NCBI GenBank assembly: GCA_964017235.1
Contig: OZ024931.1
Span: 97,482,221-97,546,220 of the forward strand
Direction: 5' to 3'
DNA length: 64,000 nt
Source: Sabellastarte sp. h YS-2021
Taxonomy: Eukaryota; Annelida; Polychaeta; Sabellida; Sabellidae
The notes under the pieces were generated by a model. It saw nothing but the letters and a program-made list of their open reading frames with translations, had not been told where the DNA came from and ran no database searches. Positions 21,282 through 33,891 of this stretch are shown one piece after another. Within the stretch, counting starts at the first letter, position 1, and every line of letters begins with the position of its first letter. A program made the translations under genes and the position numbers.

Positions 21282-23540
21282 AAAAAAGTAGGAAAAAATC
21301 TCTAAATAGGGTATTTATGGGCTTCAAACACAATTTTCTCTTCAACTTAAAGTCCTGATTTTCGACACATGTACTAAGAATATATTAATGTGTTCTCAGG
21401 TAAAATTTTAGCCAGATGAACCTCATAATTTGTGACCTAGAGGGCTCTAAGTGGCCAAAAGTCAAATTTCTGACCTTAAGGTGGCCATAACTTCTTTATT
21501 ATTGGGAGTTTAAGGTCACCTTAAAATAGGGATCTTCCTTTGGTCACTGTTAACATGTGTACCAAGTTTGAAAAAAAAATACTGATCCGTTTTTGAGTTA
21601 TCGCGTACAGAAGGAAATTTCTACGGCGGTGGGGGCGCGATGGACCTGAATCCAATATATCCCCGACTTTCGTCTGGGGATATAACTAGAGGATCGCTCG
21701 CAAAAAAAAAGATAATGTTTTTGCTATGCAAAAACAAAGCATCCCGAAAAGGATATAAAGGTGAGTGCTAAAGTATTAAGAAAATGTTCTGTTTCTAGCC
21801 TTATACTGTTGTGGCAACCAAAGTCAGTGCAGTCTGCTCTATCTAGCACGGTTTTCAAGATATAAGCATTTTTGTGTTTTGCAATTTTTGCAAAAAATTC
21901 AAAATGGCTGCTATATTTGGCGAGACAAAAATATTTTGAAAATTGGCATGGGTACTCTGCACAGATATCCAGCAGGTCAAAAATTTTGTTGAATTCGCTC
22001 CATCTAGCACAGTTTTCGAGATATAAGCATTTTTGTGTTTTGAAAAAACTTCGAAAATTCAAAATCACCACCATTTTTGGTGAGACAAAAATTTTTGAAA
22101 ACAAGACCACTGCCGCGGTGTGGTATCTCCTGCCGAGCATTAAAGGAGAAGAAATAGCTTTTCTGAGATATTCAAAATTTTTCATTTTCGTTATTTGAGA
22201 AAAATTGGCTATCTGCAATACATTTAAGAGATAATTCGCCATCTAGCACAGTTTTCGAGATATTTGGATTTTTGTGTTTTTCAATTTTTGCGTAAAATTC
22301 GAAAATTCAAAATTTTTGGTGAGTCAAATTTTTTTTGAAAATTGGCATGGCTACTCTGCAGAGGTACCCTGTGGGTCAAAATTTTCGTCGAAAACGCTCT
22401 ATCTAGCACGGTTTTCGAGATATAAGCATTTTTATGTTTTGCAATTTTTGCGAAAAATTCGAAAATTCAAAATGGCCGCCATTTTTGGCGAGAGAAACTT
22501 TTTTCAAAATTGGGACAGCTACTCTGCATAGATACCCTGTGGGTCAAAAATTTTGTCGAAATCGCTCTATCTAGCACGGTTTTCGAGTTATAAGCATTTT
22601 TGTGTTTTCCTTATTTGGAAAATTCATAATGATTAATTAATCATTAATTACTCGGCCATTTCTTAACCAATCAATGCCAAAATCTAATGATTTCCAGATT
22701 TTAACAGAATGAATGTATTTGACAAGTTTCAGGTGAATTGATAAAATCCCTTTCAAGTTATCATCCGGACAAGCTTCCCCATCGAAAAAAGACATTTTTG
22801 GTTATGTGACCTCTCTGATTGGTTGAAATGTCACTGCAGCATATTCAAAAAATTCCCCAAGGCTACTGCCTAAACCTGCCAAATTTGAAAAGAATCCGCC
22901 TAATGGTTACAGAGTTATAAGGAAAACAAAATGCGGGGCCGGCGGAGCCTGAAGGTCTCCCATTGTGGGACGCTTAATAATAGGACTCACAATCCACTTG
23001 AACAAAAAATCAACATAAACACTACTTAAAAATAATGAAAGTGCTAGACTGTAATGTGTACATTAATAATTAGAGTACACATCTCTCTTCTCATATAAAA
23101 TAAATGTTGGTCAGACCTCAAATACAACAATGAACGTACAAGGCTCTGCGGTTAGTAAATTTTGCTGAGCGGCGATGACAGGTGGGTGTACCCCCAAAAA
23201 TCTATTTTTTGATCATGTGACCTTGATAAAGATCAAAGGTCAAATTTAAGCATGTGGAAAAATTTTCCTACGCCTAAGGTATATAATTGCCCAATATGGT
23301 TTTGAAAGCTTTCAATAATAAGGGAGATATTCAAGTAAAACCATAATACGGCGGCAGCGGCAAGGAAACTGAAGTTAAAACAAATAAGCGCCCTTTCCAG
23401 GACGCTTAATTAAATCATTTTAGAATGATATTTTCTCCTCTAGAATAGATACCGTTGCAGTAAGTACATCAAAGGGCAATGGGATGTTTCACAGTACAGT
23501 TCATAGTAAAATTTTTCACAAAGTTAACACACAATTTAAA
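21282..23540. repeat. Second copy of the 7355-11185 repeat block
   Basis: Parallels 7355-8300 and 10105-11185 with high identity but lacks the 971-bp TA-flanked element and most of the ~143-bp satellite. It ends with the hairpin at 23386-23407 and then ACACAATTTAAAAAA, where the two copies diverge. Stop-poor satellite here gives ORFs on both strands (21724-22242, 21872-22198) that I reject. Confidence 0.8.
23386..23407. other. Hairpin, AAGCG...GACGCTT type
   Basis: Same as 11021-11042 in the duplicated block. Confidence 0.7.
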
Positions 23541-23835
23541 AAATTTATTCTGCTAAGTAAAAAATGTTTTTTCAGACAAGACATGAAATACAGTTAGAAG
23601 ATAACAGAGTTTAAATACACACATTAGGTTTTACGTCTCTCATTAAGAGTGTCTTATACACACCATATTATTTTGAACATTATTGCCATGTTTAATCAGG
23701 CTTTCTATTATCCTTAAAAAATACAGTATACATCAGGCTTAATCAATATGGTTTACAGACATAAATATATAGAACAACAACCATTATCTGACATTCTGTT
23801 ATCCAACCATCTATTTAAGTCACACATTTCAGTCA
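23541..23835. other. Unassigned AT-rich stretch
   Basis: No gene or recognised repeat seen between the repeat block and the LINE 3' end. Confidence 0.4.
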
Positions 23836-26800
23836 TTTTTTTTCTTTTTTTTTTACCCTAATGCACAAGAATACACTTCACATGAAGACAAAACACAAAT
23901 ACACCAAAACTGAATGTACAATACAAAATTAACACACATAGCATTCACAATTTCTCGAAAAACACAATTCAAAATTCACAATAATACTTTATTTTTTAAT
24001 ATTGTATTTTTCTGTACCCCCTCACTCTTCATTCAAGTTTCTCCTAACTAAATTTATGCCATCTTTAAGTCTTACATCAACTCTTTTATCCATTTCTGCA
24101 TTTTCATACAATTTTATATATATATTAAGTTTATTTTTAGCAAAATTTAAAAAGAAATGTATATTTAAAGGTGTGTTAAAGGATCTTTGTGAATTAATAA
24201 ACCACTTTCCCAAAAGAATTACAAGGTTTTTACACAAAATATATGATGTTGGGTTTTTTTCATCAATAGCAGTGCCAAACAGAACTTCACAAACTGTTAG
24301 CTCCTCACCTGGAAGACCAAATATATCATTTAACCAATGTGAAATTTGGAGCCAAAAATACCTGGTATAAGAACAATAAAACAGATGATGTTCAAGTGTG
24401 TCTATCTCATCACAATATGAGCAGTTTGGAGAGTCCTTCACTTTCCATTTATATAGATTTGTGCCACAATTTAATATTCTATTAACAATCTTGTACTGGA
24501 ATGAGTGCAGATAAGGTTCTGGTGAAATTGTATGTGTCGTTTTGAAAATTATATGCCAAGGAGCATTGGCAAGAAATGGAAAGTTGATTATCCATGCGTC
24601 AACGGCGGTTGGTTCCTTGCATATCTTGTCCAATGCTATCCAATATAGTGCCTTATTGCTAACTTTGGAAATATCTTTCAGTCTCCCTCTTGTTTTTATC
24701 GTTATGGTTTTTTGTGTAATTACAAGATTCTTTTCTAATTTAATTTTTTCCTTCCAAAATTTCGGAATAGAAGAGATTAGTCTATTATAACTTAGGGGGT
24801 CCATATGTATATTGTATTTATTACAAAAATGTTCCAATGAAAGTATATCACCTTCTTTCCCTATAATGTCTTTAATGTTCATGTCATTTTTGTATTGGGC
24901 ATCTTTAACAGTCCTACTTGTAAAGGCTCTTTATTCGAACATATATATTTATTATTAAAGATAAATTCATTGCAGATTTCTTCTACTGTGTCAGGCTCAT
25001 TTCCATGAAATTCTCCCCAGCACTCCAATACCTGTTTGATGGAAGTTTATGTTTCAATAGGTTCTTGTCAATATTGAGGAGATATAGAAATAAACCTTGC
25101 CAATTACCTGCAAAAGTAGAGCTTGCCATCAATCTTTTTATCCATTTTACTTTGGCTGTAGTGTTTATTGCAAAAATATCAGGCATTTTTAGGCCCCCGT
25201 CACTATAATTTCCTATAATTGTACTTTTTTTTACTTTGGGAGGGTTGTTGTTCCATAAGAACCGTATCAATATTTTGTCAATTTCTTTCAAAATCTGACT
25301 AGGGCAGTATATATTTGACAAAACATAATTTAACTGTGGTAAAAGTAGTGATTTTATAATTTGGATTTTCCCTTTCAAAGATAAATTCCTGCATAGCCAA
25401 ATATTTATTAATGAGTTTACTTTATTTATCTTGCTTTGGTAATTTAATCTGATCATTTCATTACAGTCATGGGAAAACCAAATGCCTAGAGTTTTGAAAG
25501 GACCCTTGTTGATTACACTTGAGCTTAGGCTTTTTGGGAGGTTTATGTCTTTTCGTTTACTAACGCCAATAGGTATTACTTCTGTTTTCTCTAGGTTTAT
25601 TTTCAAACCTGAGCATGACTGGAAATTTTTTAGTTGTAATATTGTTTCCCCCAGAGATTCAATGTCTTGCAAAAATAATGTTGTATCATCTGCTAGCTGA
25701 CAAATCTTATGAACACTTTTTCCTTCCTTAATACCTCTTATTTTGTCATTGTTTCATATATGAATTGCCATAACTTCAGCTACTAAAATAAATAGCATTG
25801 CCGATATTGGGCACCCTTCTCGTATACCCCTACTTAGCTGAAAATACTCTGAGAAATACCCATTATTGCTCACACATGATTGAATATCAGTATAAAGAAT
25901 CTTAATCCAATGAAGAAAATTATTCCCAAAATTAAAAGCTTTCAAGGTTTTCAATAAAAAAGGCCATTCCACACTATCAAAAGCTTTTTCAAAGTCAATG
26001 AGAGCAATGAAACCTGAAATATGTTTCAAATCAGTATAGGACATGATATCGCTTATAATTCGAATATTTTCTGTGATTTGCCGCCCTTTAATATATCCGA
26101 CCTGATCAGAAGTAATAATTTTTTCGAGCAAAGGTTGCAATCTATTTGCAAGAACTTTAGTTAATATTTTGTAGTCTGTGTTTAAAATTGTCACCGGTCT
26201 CCAATTCTTTAAATGACGAAGATCCTTGTTGGCTTTTAAAATTAAATTTAGTATTCCCCTACGTTGATCATTTGACAATATATCATTTTCAAAAGAATAT
26301 CTAAAGCTGTCAAACAGGAACAGTCTTATATCAGACCAAAAAAATTTATAAAAATTGGAAGTTAACCCATCGTTTCCTGGAGTTTTATCATTTTTTAGTT
26401 CTTTTACAGCCTTCATTAACTCTTCCAGTTTTAATGGTGCATCGCATATCTGTTTATCTATATCGTTAATTTGGGGAATGATTTCAGGTTTCAAGAAAGA
26501 GTTGCTGGCATCAGCATCACATTGATCAATTTTGGTTGTATAAAGATCTTCATAAAACTTTTTCTCTTCTTGAAGTATTTCATCTGGTTTTGTTATTATA
26601 ACTGATTTTTCAGTAATAAGCTTTTTTATGTATTTTACATTGTAGTTCTTTTTTTTGAGATTTAAAAAATACTTATTGCTTTTTTCCCCATGTTCTACCC
26701 ACTGTGCTTTCGATCTTAGTATCGATCCCTCAGTTTTTAAAAACTGTATATTTTCCCATTCCCTTTTTACTATGTTATATTCCTGAGTATTTAAGTCCAA

Positions 26801-27804
26801 GTTATTCTCCATAGATTCTAGTTTTTTAAACAAAATTTCTTCCTGTTTTCTCTTACGTTTGGCTAATGTTACACTGTAGGATATAGTTAAGGAGCGTATC
26901 TTACATTTTACAAAATCCCAAAATGAGCTCTTATCTTTAATTGTATTGTCTGTGGCAAGCATCTTGAGCTCCTCTTTTATTAATTGTACATATGTTTTGT
27001 CATAAAGTAAGCTATTGTTAAACTTCCAATAACTTTTGCCTCTCTTATGAGTATCAAGAAGATCTATACTTAGACTTATTAGACTATGGTCAGACTTATA
27101 GCCAGGTTTGAAACTGCAATTAGAGATCAGATAATTGAGATGTTGAGAAATTAGGAAGTAGTCCAGCCTTGCTTGTACTACTCCTGCTCGGGTGTTGTCG
27201 CGCCATGTATATTTGCGTTCTATTGGATTACTTGCTCTCCACATATCAAAGTATATTCTTCACAAAGCAATTTTAGTCCTTTTGAAAATTTTGTTTCAGA
27301 TTCAATGCTCCCGCCCTTTTTATCTAGCTTACAATTTAAATATGTATTAAAGTCCCCAGCCAAGATTAAGTTTTTTTCTTCATGTTTCTGGAGTAACTCT
27401 CTTAAATACTCTAGAAAACATTGTTGCTCGGTGTACTGGTCTTTTGTGGGGGCATACACATTGAATATAGTGAAAAGATTATCTTCAATATTGCAATCAA
27501 TAATTAACACCCTACCACTTTGATCCCTCTCTATACCTGTAATTACACATCTTTCTTTCATATTTTTTGGTAATAAGACAGCAACCCCCCGACTTTGGTT
27601 GGTACCATGTGAAAAAAATATTTGTCCACCCCATTCAGATGCCCACAATTGTTCATCTGTTTCTTTTGAATGGGTTTCTTGCAATAATACAATGCCTGAA
27701 TGCTTTGAATAGAGCCAGTTAAAAACTGCTCTTCTCTTTTTTTCATCTCGCAATCCCCTACAATTGAAAGAGTTGATGTTTATTACATCTTTCATAGTAC
27801 CCAT
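23836..27804 (-). mobile_element. L1/Tx1-type LINE, broken (5' limit not defined)
   Basis: Minus-strand retrotransposon. The 3' end is probably the interrupted A-tail seen as T-runs at 23836-23854 on the plus strand. ORF2 occupies 24022-27804. No ORF1 could be found upstream (27805-28560 is AT-rich without a credible frame), so the copy is probably 5'-truncated or ORF1 is decayed. No clear target duplication was seen. Confidence 0.8.
24022..27804 (-). pseudogene. LINE ORF2: APE endonuclease + reverse transcriptase + CCHC, disrupted
   Basis: Endonuclease (27804-~27070): NSFNCRGL, LLQETH, LAGDFNT, YTWRDN, RLDYFL and KSDHSLI, the usual APE residues. RT: NDKTPGNDGL, NWRPVTILN, motif A LIDFEKAFDSVEW, motif B RGIREGCPISAMLF, motif C QLADDTTLFL, then GLKINLEKTEVI and TLGIWFS. 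The C-terminal knuckle CSYC-X7-H-X4-C matches the CCHC of L1-type ORF2. Breaks: a frame change near 27245, a TGA at 25754-25756 just before motif C, and two frame changes between about 25005 and 24890. Motif C reads LADD where family members have YADD or FADD, which may itself impair RT. Best placed in the L1/Tx1 group. Confidence 0.88.
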
Positions 27805-28563
27805 TTTATCATTATGAACATTTCAACAAAAGGTTGAAGAGTAAACGGTTCCAGAAAATATGCGGTGAACACTTTTACACTTACAAAGAACAGCACATCA
27901 CAATGCATATAAGGACAACGATAAATACACACAACATACAAAAACACATGAAGACCAAACCTGACTGAGTAGACATGAAAGTTTTAACTAGTGATTTCGG
28001 CAAGAATGCAATAGACTAATCTCTTTTTAGATATATGCTTTATGTTAATCTTAAAAAACTGGTATGAAATTTTTTTTTTTATATTTTTGAAGTATATATC
28101 TACATTTCTGGAATTTTTTATGTTATAACACCATGAATTTTCTAGATATTTCAAAAACTCATCTTACTTTCCTAATTTTTTCATGTTAAATTAAATGATA
28201 ATAGCATACTTAATTTTTGGTATGTCCCCCTTTCACTTTCTGGGAACTTTTGTATTATATAAATATTTCACAATTCTATGACAGTTGTTACAGATAATGA
28301 ACATAATGTAAACGACAAAATTAGCAATACACCTCTATCTACTCACTAATCAAATGTTGTTAATTCATACCTACTGAGTGTAAGAACACTTGACCACGAA
28401 TTTAGGTTTTCTATCCTTCACAGATTATTGTACCTTTGTCTAGGAAGTAATATTAATAAAATTGTCCAAGAATCAACCATTGTCAAAATCGAAATGTCAA
28501 TGTAAAATTCCACCCATAACCTCAAACTGAAAAAATGTTTTCTTGTACCACACCATTTTTAGA
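27805..28563. other. AT-rich stretch upstream of the LINE
   Basis: No gene seen. Could be LINE 5' region or host DNA; no boundary is visible. Confidence 0.4.
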
Positions 28564-29342
28564 AACAAGCAATCAGTGACCGAATGAATCGGTCACATAT
28601 CTAGGGTTTGGCAGAGTGGAATGGCTTAATGTGTGTTTCATGTGTGAAAGGTTTACAGAGAGTGGTTGTGTATAAAACCAATATCCCTACCAATAGCAAC
28701 GTCCTACATGCTACGGTTTCCGAGATATAGCCCGGACAAGATTTTATAGGTCAACATCACTACAGCAAGGTCGAAGATCAAATCAAGGTCAGACCATGAC
28801 GTGGTACACCTACACCCCCGAACCAATGTCCCTACCAAGTATCAACTTCCTACATCTTACAGTTTCTGAAATATAGCCTGGACAAGATTTTATAGGTAAA
28901 GGTCACTACAGCAAGGTCAAAGGTCAAATCAAGGTCAGACCATGACGTTGCATACCTACACCCCCGAACCAATGTCCCTACCAAGTATGAACTTCCTACA
29001 CCTTACAGTTTCTGAGATATAGTCCGGACAAGATTTTATAGGTCAAGGTCACTACAGCAAGGTCAAATTAAGATCACACCATGACGTTGCACCCCTACAC
29101 TCCCTAACCAATGTCCCTACCAAGTATCAACTTTCTACACCTTACACTTTCCAACATATAGCCCAGACAAGATTTCCAAACTCAAGGTCACTACGGTAAG
29201 GTCAAATCAAGGTCAGGCCATGATGTTGCACACCTACACATCCAATGTCCCTACCAAGTATCAACTTCCTACGCCTTGCGCTTTCTCAGATACAGCCCAG
29301 ACAAACTTTTTCCCACCACCCGCCCGCCCATCCGGACACCAT
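28564..29342. mobile_element. Hairpin-headed element, subfamily 3, with ~145-bp repeats
   Basis: Starts AACAAGCAATCAGTGACCGA and the perfect hairpin at 28576. Then four to five monomers of ~142-146 bp: CCTACACCCCCGAACCAATG, CCCTACCAAGTATCAACTTC, TACGGTTTCCGAGATATAGC, CGGACAAGATTTTATAGGTC, CACTACAGCAAGGTC. The tail is CCCGCCCGCCCATCCGGACA, a tail type common in mollusc repeats (recollection). The head matches those of subfamilies 1 and 2 in layout though not in loop sequence. Confidence 0.7.
28576..28596. other. Terminal hairpin, subfamily 3
   Basis: GTGACCGA-ATGAA-TCGGTCAC: an 8-bp perfect stem, 12 bases from the AACAAG start, the same distance as at 3416-3428. Confidence 0.8.
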
Positions 29343-29344
29343 GG

Positions 29345-29830
29345 GTGAAAACAATACCCCAACAGCCCTGAAAGTAGCAATTGCTCAGCTATGCCATGAG
29401 CTATAGGTCTGTAACTTCGCTATGTTATAGTTGACCTAAAAGTAGGTGTACTACATATTCAAACAAAATACTATAAACCAATAAATTTCAAGTTACAACT
29501 GATTTACTCAACAATGAGAACCTCAAATTGGCTATTGCTCAGCTATGAAATAAGCTACAGATTTGGTATTTTTCTATGTTGTAGCTTACTCAAAAGTAGG
29601 TGAATAACTTACTTAAACAAAATATTGTAAATGCAATAGTTTTCAAGTTATAACCGATTTACTCAACAGGAATAACATCAAAGTAGCTATTATTCAGTGA
29701 TGCAATGAGGCACAGGTCAAAGTAGCTTTTGGTCAACTAAGCAATCAGTTATAGGGCTATAATTTTAATACGATATAGCTCACACAAAAGTAGATGAATA
29801 ACATATTTAGAGAAATATAATCAAAGAAAT
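29345..29830. repeat. ~154-bp satellite array (three monomers)
   Basis: Same family as in copies A-C, starting at CTGAAAGTAGCAATTGCTC and ending in a degenerate monomer at about 29820. Confidence 0.85.
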
Positions 29831-29834
29831 TTGA

Positions 29835-30390
29835 TCAGGTCATATTTCCTCATTAATATTAATGAGGCAGGTCCGTGGACAGGAAGTTCACTGGTATGTA
29901 ATCATAAACCAGCCTTTTCTTCTATTTATCCAAGAAATTCTGGACCTCATATTTTGTCATTAATATTAATGAGGCAGGTCCGTGGACAGGAAGTGCACTG
30001 GTATTTAATCTTAAACCAGCTTTTCTTTAAAATCTATGAAATACTGCTGGATTATGATAAACAAAACTCTTGGCGTGAACTTACAGTACAGTAGTAAACG
30101 CCCATCTAAGAAATTTGTTTGGTCATATTTTCTCATTAATATTAATGAGGCAGGTCCGTGCACTGGAAGTTCACTGGTATTTAATCATAAACCAGGCTTT
30201 TTTTCTATCTATTCGAGAAATTCTGGACCTCAGACTTCGTCATTAATATTAATGAGGCAAATTCATGGACAGGAAGTTCACTGGTATTTGATCTTAAACC
30301 AGTTTTTCTTTGAAATTTATAATATACTAGTACTGGGTATCTGGAATATACGCAGTCGATATTTGGAAGACTCGTGGTAAATATATTATA
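29835..30390. repeat. Direct repeats with TCATTAATATTAATGA palindrome
   Basis: Two ~281-bp units, each with two palindromes (29850, 29957; 30133, 30240; spacings 107, 176, 107). Each palindrome is followed by GGCAGGTCCGTGGACAGGAA or a near match and GTTCACTGGTATTTAATC. Related segments occur at 31180-31270, 31971-32200 and 32500-32720. Confidence 0.8.
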
Positions 30391-30419
30391 GATTCGTGGT
30401 TAATAATATTTTATAAATT

Positions 30420-30960
30420 AATATTGCTGTTGTCGGACCGACGTTGGCCCAACGTCAGCACATCCGTCGGTCTGACATTGGCAGCCGACATTGGGCCAAC
30501 ACCCTTTTGACCGTTGGGCCAACGTAGTGTTGTTAACGGTTTACCGGTATCCGGAATATTGTTTTGTTTTGGTAGAAAAAACGAAATCTGCAAAGAATAT
30601 TTGGGAACCGGTTTTTAAAGAAGTTATTATTTTAGGCTTTCTAATGGCTGATACTTCATCAAAACGACAAAAAATATACATATTTTGTAAAATATGTCAC
30701 ATTTTTACCTAATATTGAGGAAAAATCATTTTTGCATACATAAAAACATCTCGCGAAAGCCACTTCCATTTACAAGTTGTCACTCATGTACGCCCGCGAA
30801 TAATATTTTCAATGTACACAACAAGTATACGAAATACCGGATTTCGTTTCGTTTCAAAGCCCCGGTAACCGGTTTTGATTTCTGTAAACGATGCCACCAC
30901 TAGGCCAACGTTGTCGCCACGTCGGCAAGCCACCAGTAAAAATTATGTTCTATGTATAGC
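30420..30960. repeat. GTTGGGCCAACGT-rich segment, probable MITE remnant
   Basis: The left part (30430-30540) repeats TTGGCCCAACGT, GACATTGGGCCAAC and GTTGGGCCAACGTAG; the right part (30895-30935) has AGGCCAACGTTGTCGCCACG. Arrangement suggests inverted ends, but the match is too weak to set boundaries. Confidence 0.4.
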
Positions 30961-31179
30961 ATCAGCCAATCAGATAATGTTCGCCAACACCTTTATTAGT
31001 ATGAATTTATAATGAGAATACTAATTTTATGTGCAAAATTGTTAAATGGTCAGATAAAATTTGTGGGCTCACTAAAATCTGATTTTTATACATACCATAA
31101 TAAATAATTTTTTTTTAAGTTTCCCCAAATCCCCTATTATTGCTCGCCACCATTTTGAATAAAAATCCGGGTTTCCTGA

Positions 31180-31273
31180 CAATATTTTATAACCAAAAAG
31201 CTGGTTTAAGATGAAAACTACCAGCATATTTCCTGTTCGCGGACTTGCCTCATTAATATTAATGAGCAAATAT
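31180..31273. repeat. Inverted copy of the palindrome repeat (left of MITE)
   Basis: AAGCTGGTTTAAGATGAAAA...TGCCTCATTAATATTAATGA in the opposite orientation to 29835-30390. It continues at 31971 after the MITE. Confidence 0.75.
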
Positions 31274-31968
31274 CCCAGTAAACATAGCAAAGGTTTATAA
31301 ATGTTTATAAACGTTTAGTAAACCTATAAACGTTTTTTAAACCAAATATAAACCTAAATATTGACAATTATTCAACATTATGGGTTTATAAACGTTTCAG
31401 CAACATTAGTTTGGTTTATAAACGTTTTTAAATGTTTATATATAAACGTTTATATATAAATGTTTATAAACGTTTATGCATAAATGTTTTTAAACGTTTA
31501 CAAAGAGTGAAGAATATCTTAACCTCGCTTTCATTTGGGATAATGACATCAGCACAGCCATTTTGAGAGAAATTTGAGAAATATTTCTGTTACGATATCT
31601 TGCTGTATCACTGTTATTTGAAGCCATCATTATATTCTAAGTAGAGATATAAAAGTGTATAATATTATCAAATTACATACTTCTATATATCTACTTAGAA
31701 TGTAATGATGGATTCAAACAACAGTGATACAGCAAGATATACTTACAGAAATATTTCTCCAGATTTTCAACACGTGTATAAACGTTTATAAACGTTTATG
31801 TATAAACGGTTATAAACGTTTATATATAAACGTTTATAAACGTTTATGCTTAAACGTTTATGAACGTTTATAGGCAAACGTTTAGGGACCCATCATTTTA
31901 AACCTAATCTAAACCGTTGCTATAGTTAGGTTTATAAACGTTTATAAACGTTTGTAATGTTTACTGGG
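31274..31968. mobile_element. 695-bp foldback MITE, TIR CCCAGTAAACAT
   Basis: Ends CCCAGTAAACATAGCAAAGG and, complemented, CCCAGTAAACATTACAAACG. Both arms are runs of AAACGTTTATAAACGTTT; the inner parts (31560-31620 against 31680-31765) are also inverted copies (TCTTGCTGTATCACTGTT). AT flanks both sides (31272-31273, 31969-31970). The empty site is present at 32094-32108: GAGCAAATATGCGCAGAC. A 2-bp AT duplication is unusual; ISL2EU-type elements are one candidate (low confidence). Confidence 0.88.
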
Positions 31969-32200
31969 ATGCGCAGACATGGCAGTTCTTTGTGGGGGTT
32001 TCATGACAATATTTTACAAATAGAAAGGCTGGTTTAAGATGAAAACTACCAGCATATTTCCTGTTCGCGGACTTGCCTCATTAATATTAATGAGCAAATA
32101 TGCGCAGACACGGCAGTTCTTTGTGGGGGTTTCATGACAATATTTTACGAATAGAAAGGCTGGTTTAAGATGAAAACTACCAACATATTTCTTGTTCATC
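31969..32200. repeat. Tandem ~129-bp duplicate containing the MITE empty site
   Basis: GCGCAGACATGGCAGTTCTT and TTTCATGACAATATTTTACR occur in two adjacent units, the first joined to the MITE and the second after ATGAGCAAATA. The palindrome lies at 32078-32093. Confidence 0.8.
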
Positions 32201-32499
32201 GCTTCAGCCGTGGGCGATAATAGAAGACTTTAACTAAATATGCAGATTTCGACATTTTTCGTATATATCTCTTCCTAGATATCAATAAGCGACATATTTT
32301 ATATTTACTTTATTATTTTTTTCATATTTAACCCTTTTCTTACGTCTTCTGGCAATATTTGAAGTTTTGAAGTGACAGATCGGGAAAATAGAGGAATGCG
32401 CATGCGTGGATGGTAGGTTGGCTGGAACAAGCTTTTCAGACTGGTACCCTGAATAATATTTTTCAACGAAAACGACTCCCCGAGAAGTGGGTGTGCAAC

Positions 32500-32830
32500 C
32501 TCCATGGACAGGAAGTGCACTGGTATTTAATCTTAAACCAGCTTTCTTTGAAATTTATAAAATACTTCTGGATACCGATAAAAAAAAGTCTTGGCGTGAA
32601 CTTACAGTACAGTAGTAAACCCTCATCCAAGAAATTTGATCAGGTCATATTTCGTCATTAATATTAATGAGGCAGGTCCGTGGACAGGAAGTTCACTGGT
32701 AAAAAATCTTAAACCAGTTTTTCTTTGAAATTTATATGCTAGTACTGGGTATCTGGAATATACACGGTCAGGAAGATATGCGGTCAATACTGAAGATTCG
32801 CAGTAAATATTTGAAAGACTCATGGTAAAT
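32500..32830. repeat. Another copy of the palindrome repeat unit
   Basis: CATGGACAGGAAGTGCACTG, AACTTACAGTACAGTAGTAA and a palindrome at 32655-32670 match the 29.8-30.4 kb units in the same orientation. Confidence 0.75.
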
Positions 32831-33891
32831 TATTATAGATTTTTATGATTGTTTTATTGAAGCTAGCAATATAATATTAATAGCAATTTAAAGGCAAATT
32901 TCTAGAGGTTGTGTTCTTTTTGATTTGAGGAAAATTGGTCCAATATTAAGATAATTGTTTTAAAAATTACCGGAACCGCTCGTTGTTACGCTCATAGTCG
33001 AGTAAACGCCCCCCCCAACTTACATAAAACGTACGGAAAACTAAGCACAATGGTCCAAAATACAGCAGAATAAGACGTAAATCATACTATTTTATAAATG
33101 TCAGAACCAAAAAAAATGTGTTTCAGTGAGAAAATAGAATAAATACTACCATTAAATGTTACGTCCTTTTGTTCAGATATCTGCCTAGCAACCAGTATTG
33201 ATTATACTTCCTTCTGATGTAAATAAACTGATGACGTGTTTCGCAAAAAGTTTTGTCACAGCGTCTTCTGCTCTCTCTAAATAACCTGTTTTCTCAAAAG
33301 TTTTGTGCCATCATTTCTTCGGATTTTTAGTACTCTAATATCAAGCAGGAAAGATGCCTAGGCATAGGTCTTATACTGTTGAGTTTAAATTAAGTGTCAT
33401 TAAGCACCATAAAGATAATGGGAATAGCATAAGAAAGACTGCAGGGGAATATGGTATCGACAGAAAAAGAGTCAGGGAGTGGCTCAATCAGGAGCAGGAA
33501 CTCATGGCAAATTCCAGAGGATCAGCTGCAAAGAAGAGGAGGATAATGTCACATGGGAGAGAGATTTTTGATAATGAGGTAGAGTTTGGTGTCCTGGATT
33601 ATTTATTAAGTGAAAGAGAACGTGGAATTCCAGTGAGCAACAGTGATTTGAAGGAAAAAGCCCTTGAAATTGCAAGAGAGGTAAATGACGAGCAGCCTGA
33701 TCCCAAGTTTGAGCAGTTCAAAGGTAGTGATGGGTGGCTCCAACGATGGAAAAAGAGGAACAGAATTGCATTGCTTAAGGGGACCAATGAATCCCAGAAG
33801 ATCCCTGAAGATTATGGGGAACTGATTAAAGGATTTGTCACAGACATAAAGAATAAAAGAAGGCAGCATCAGTACACCCTCTACAATATAG

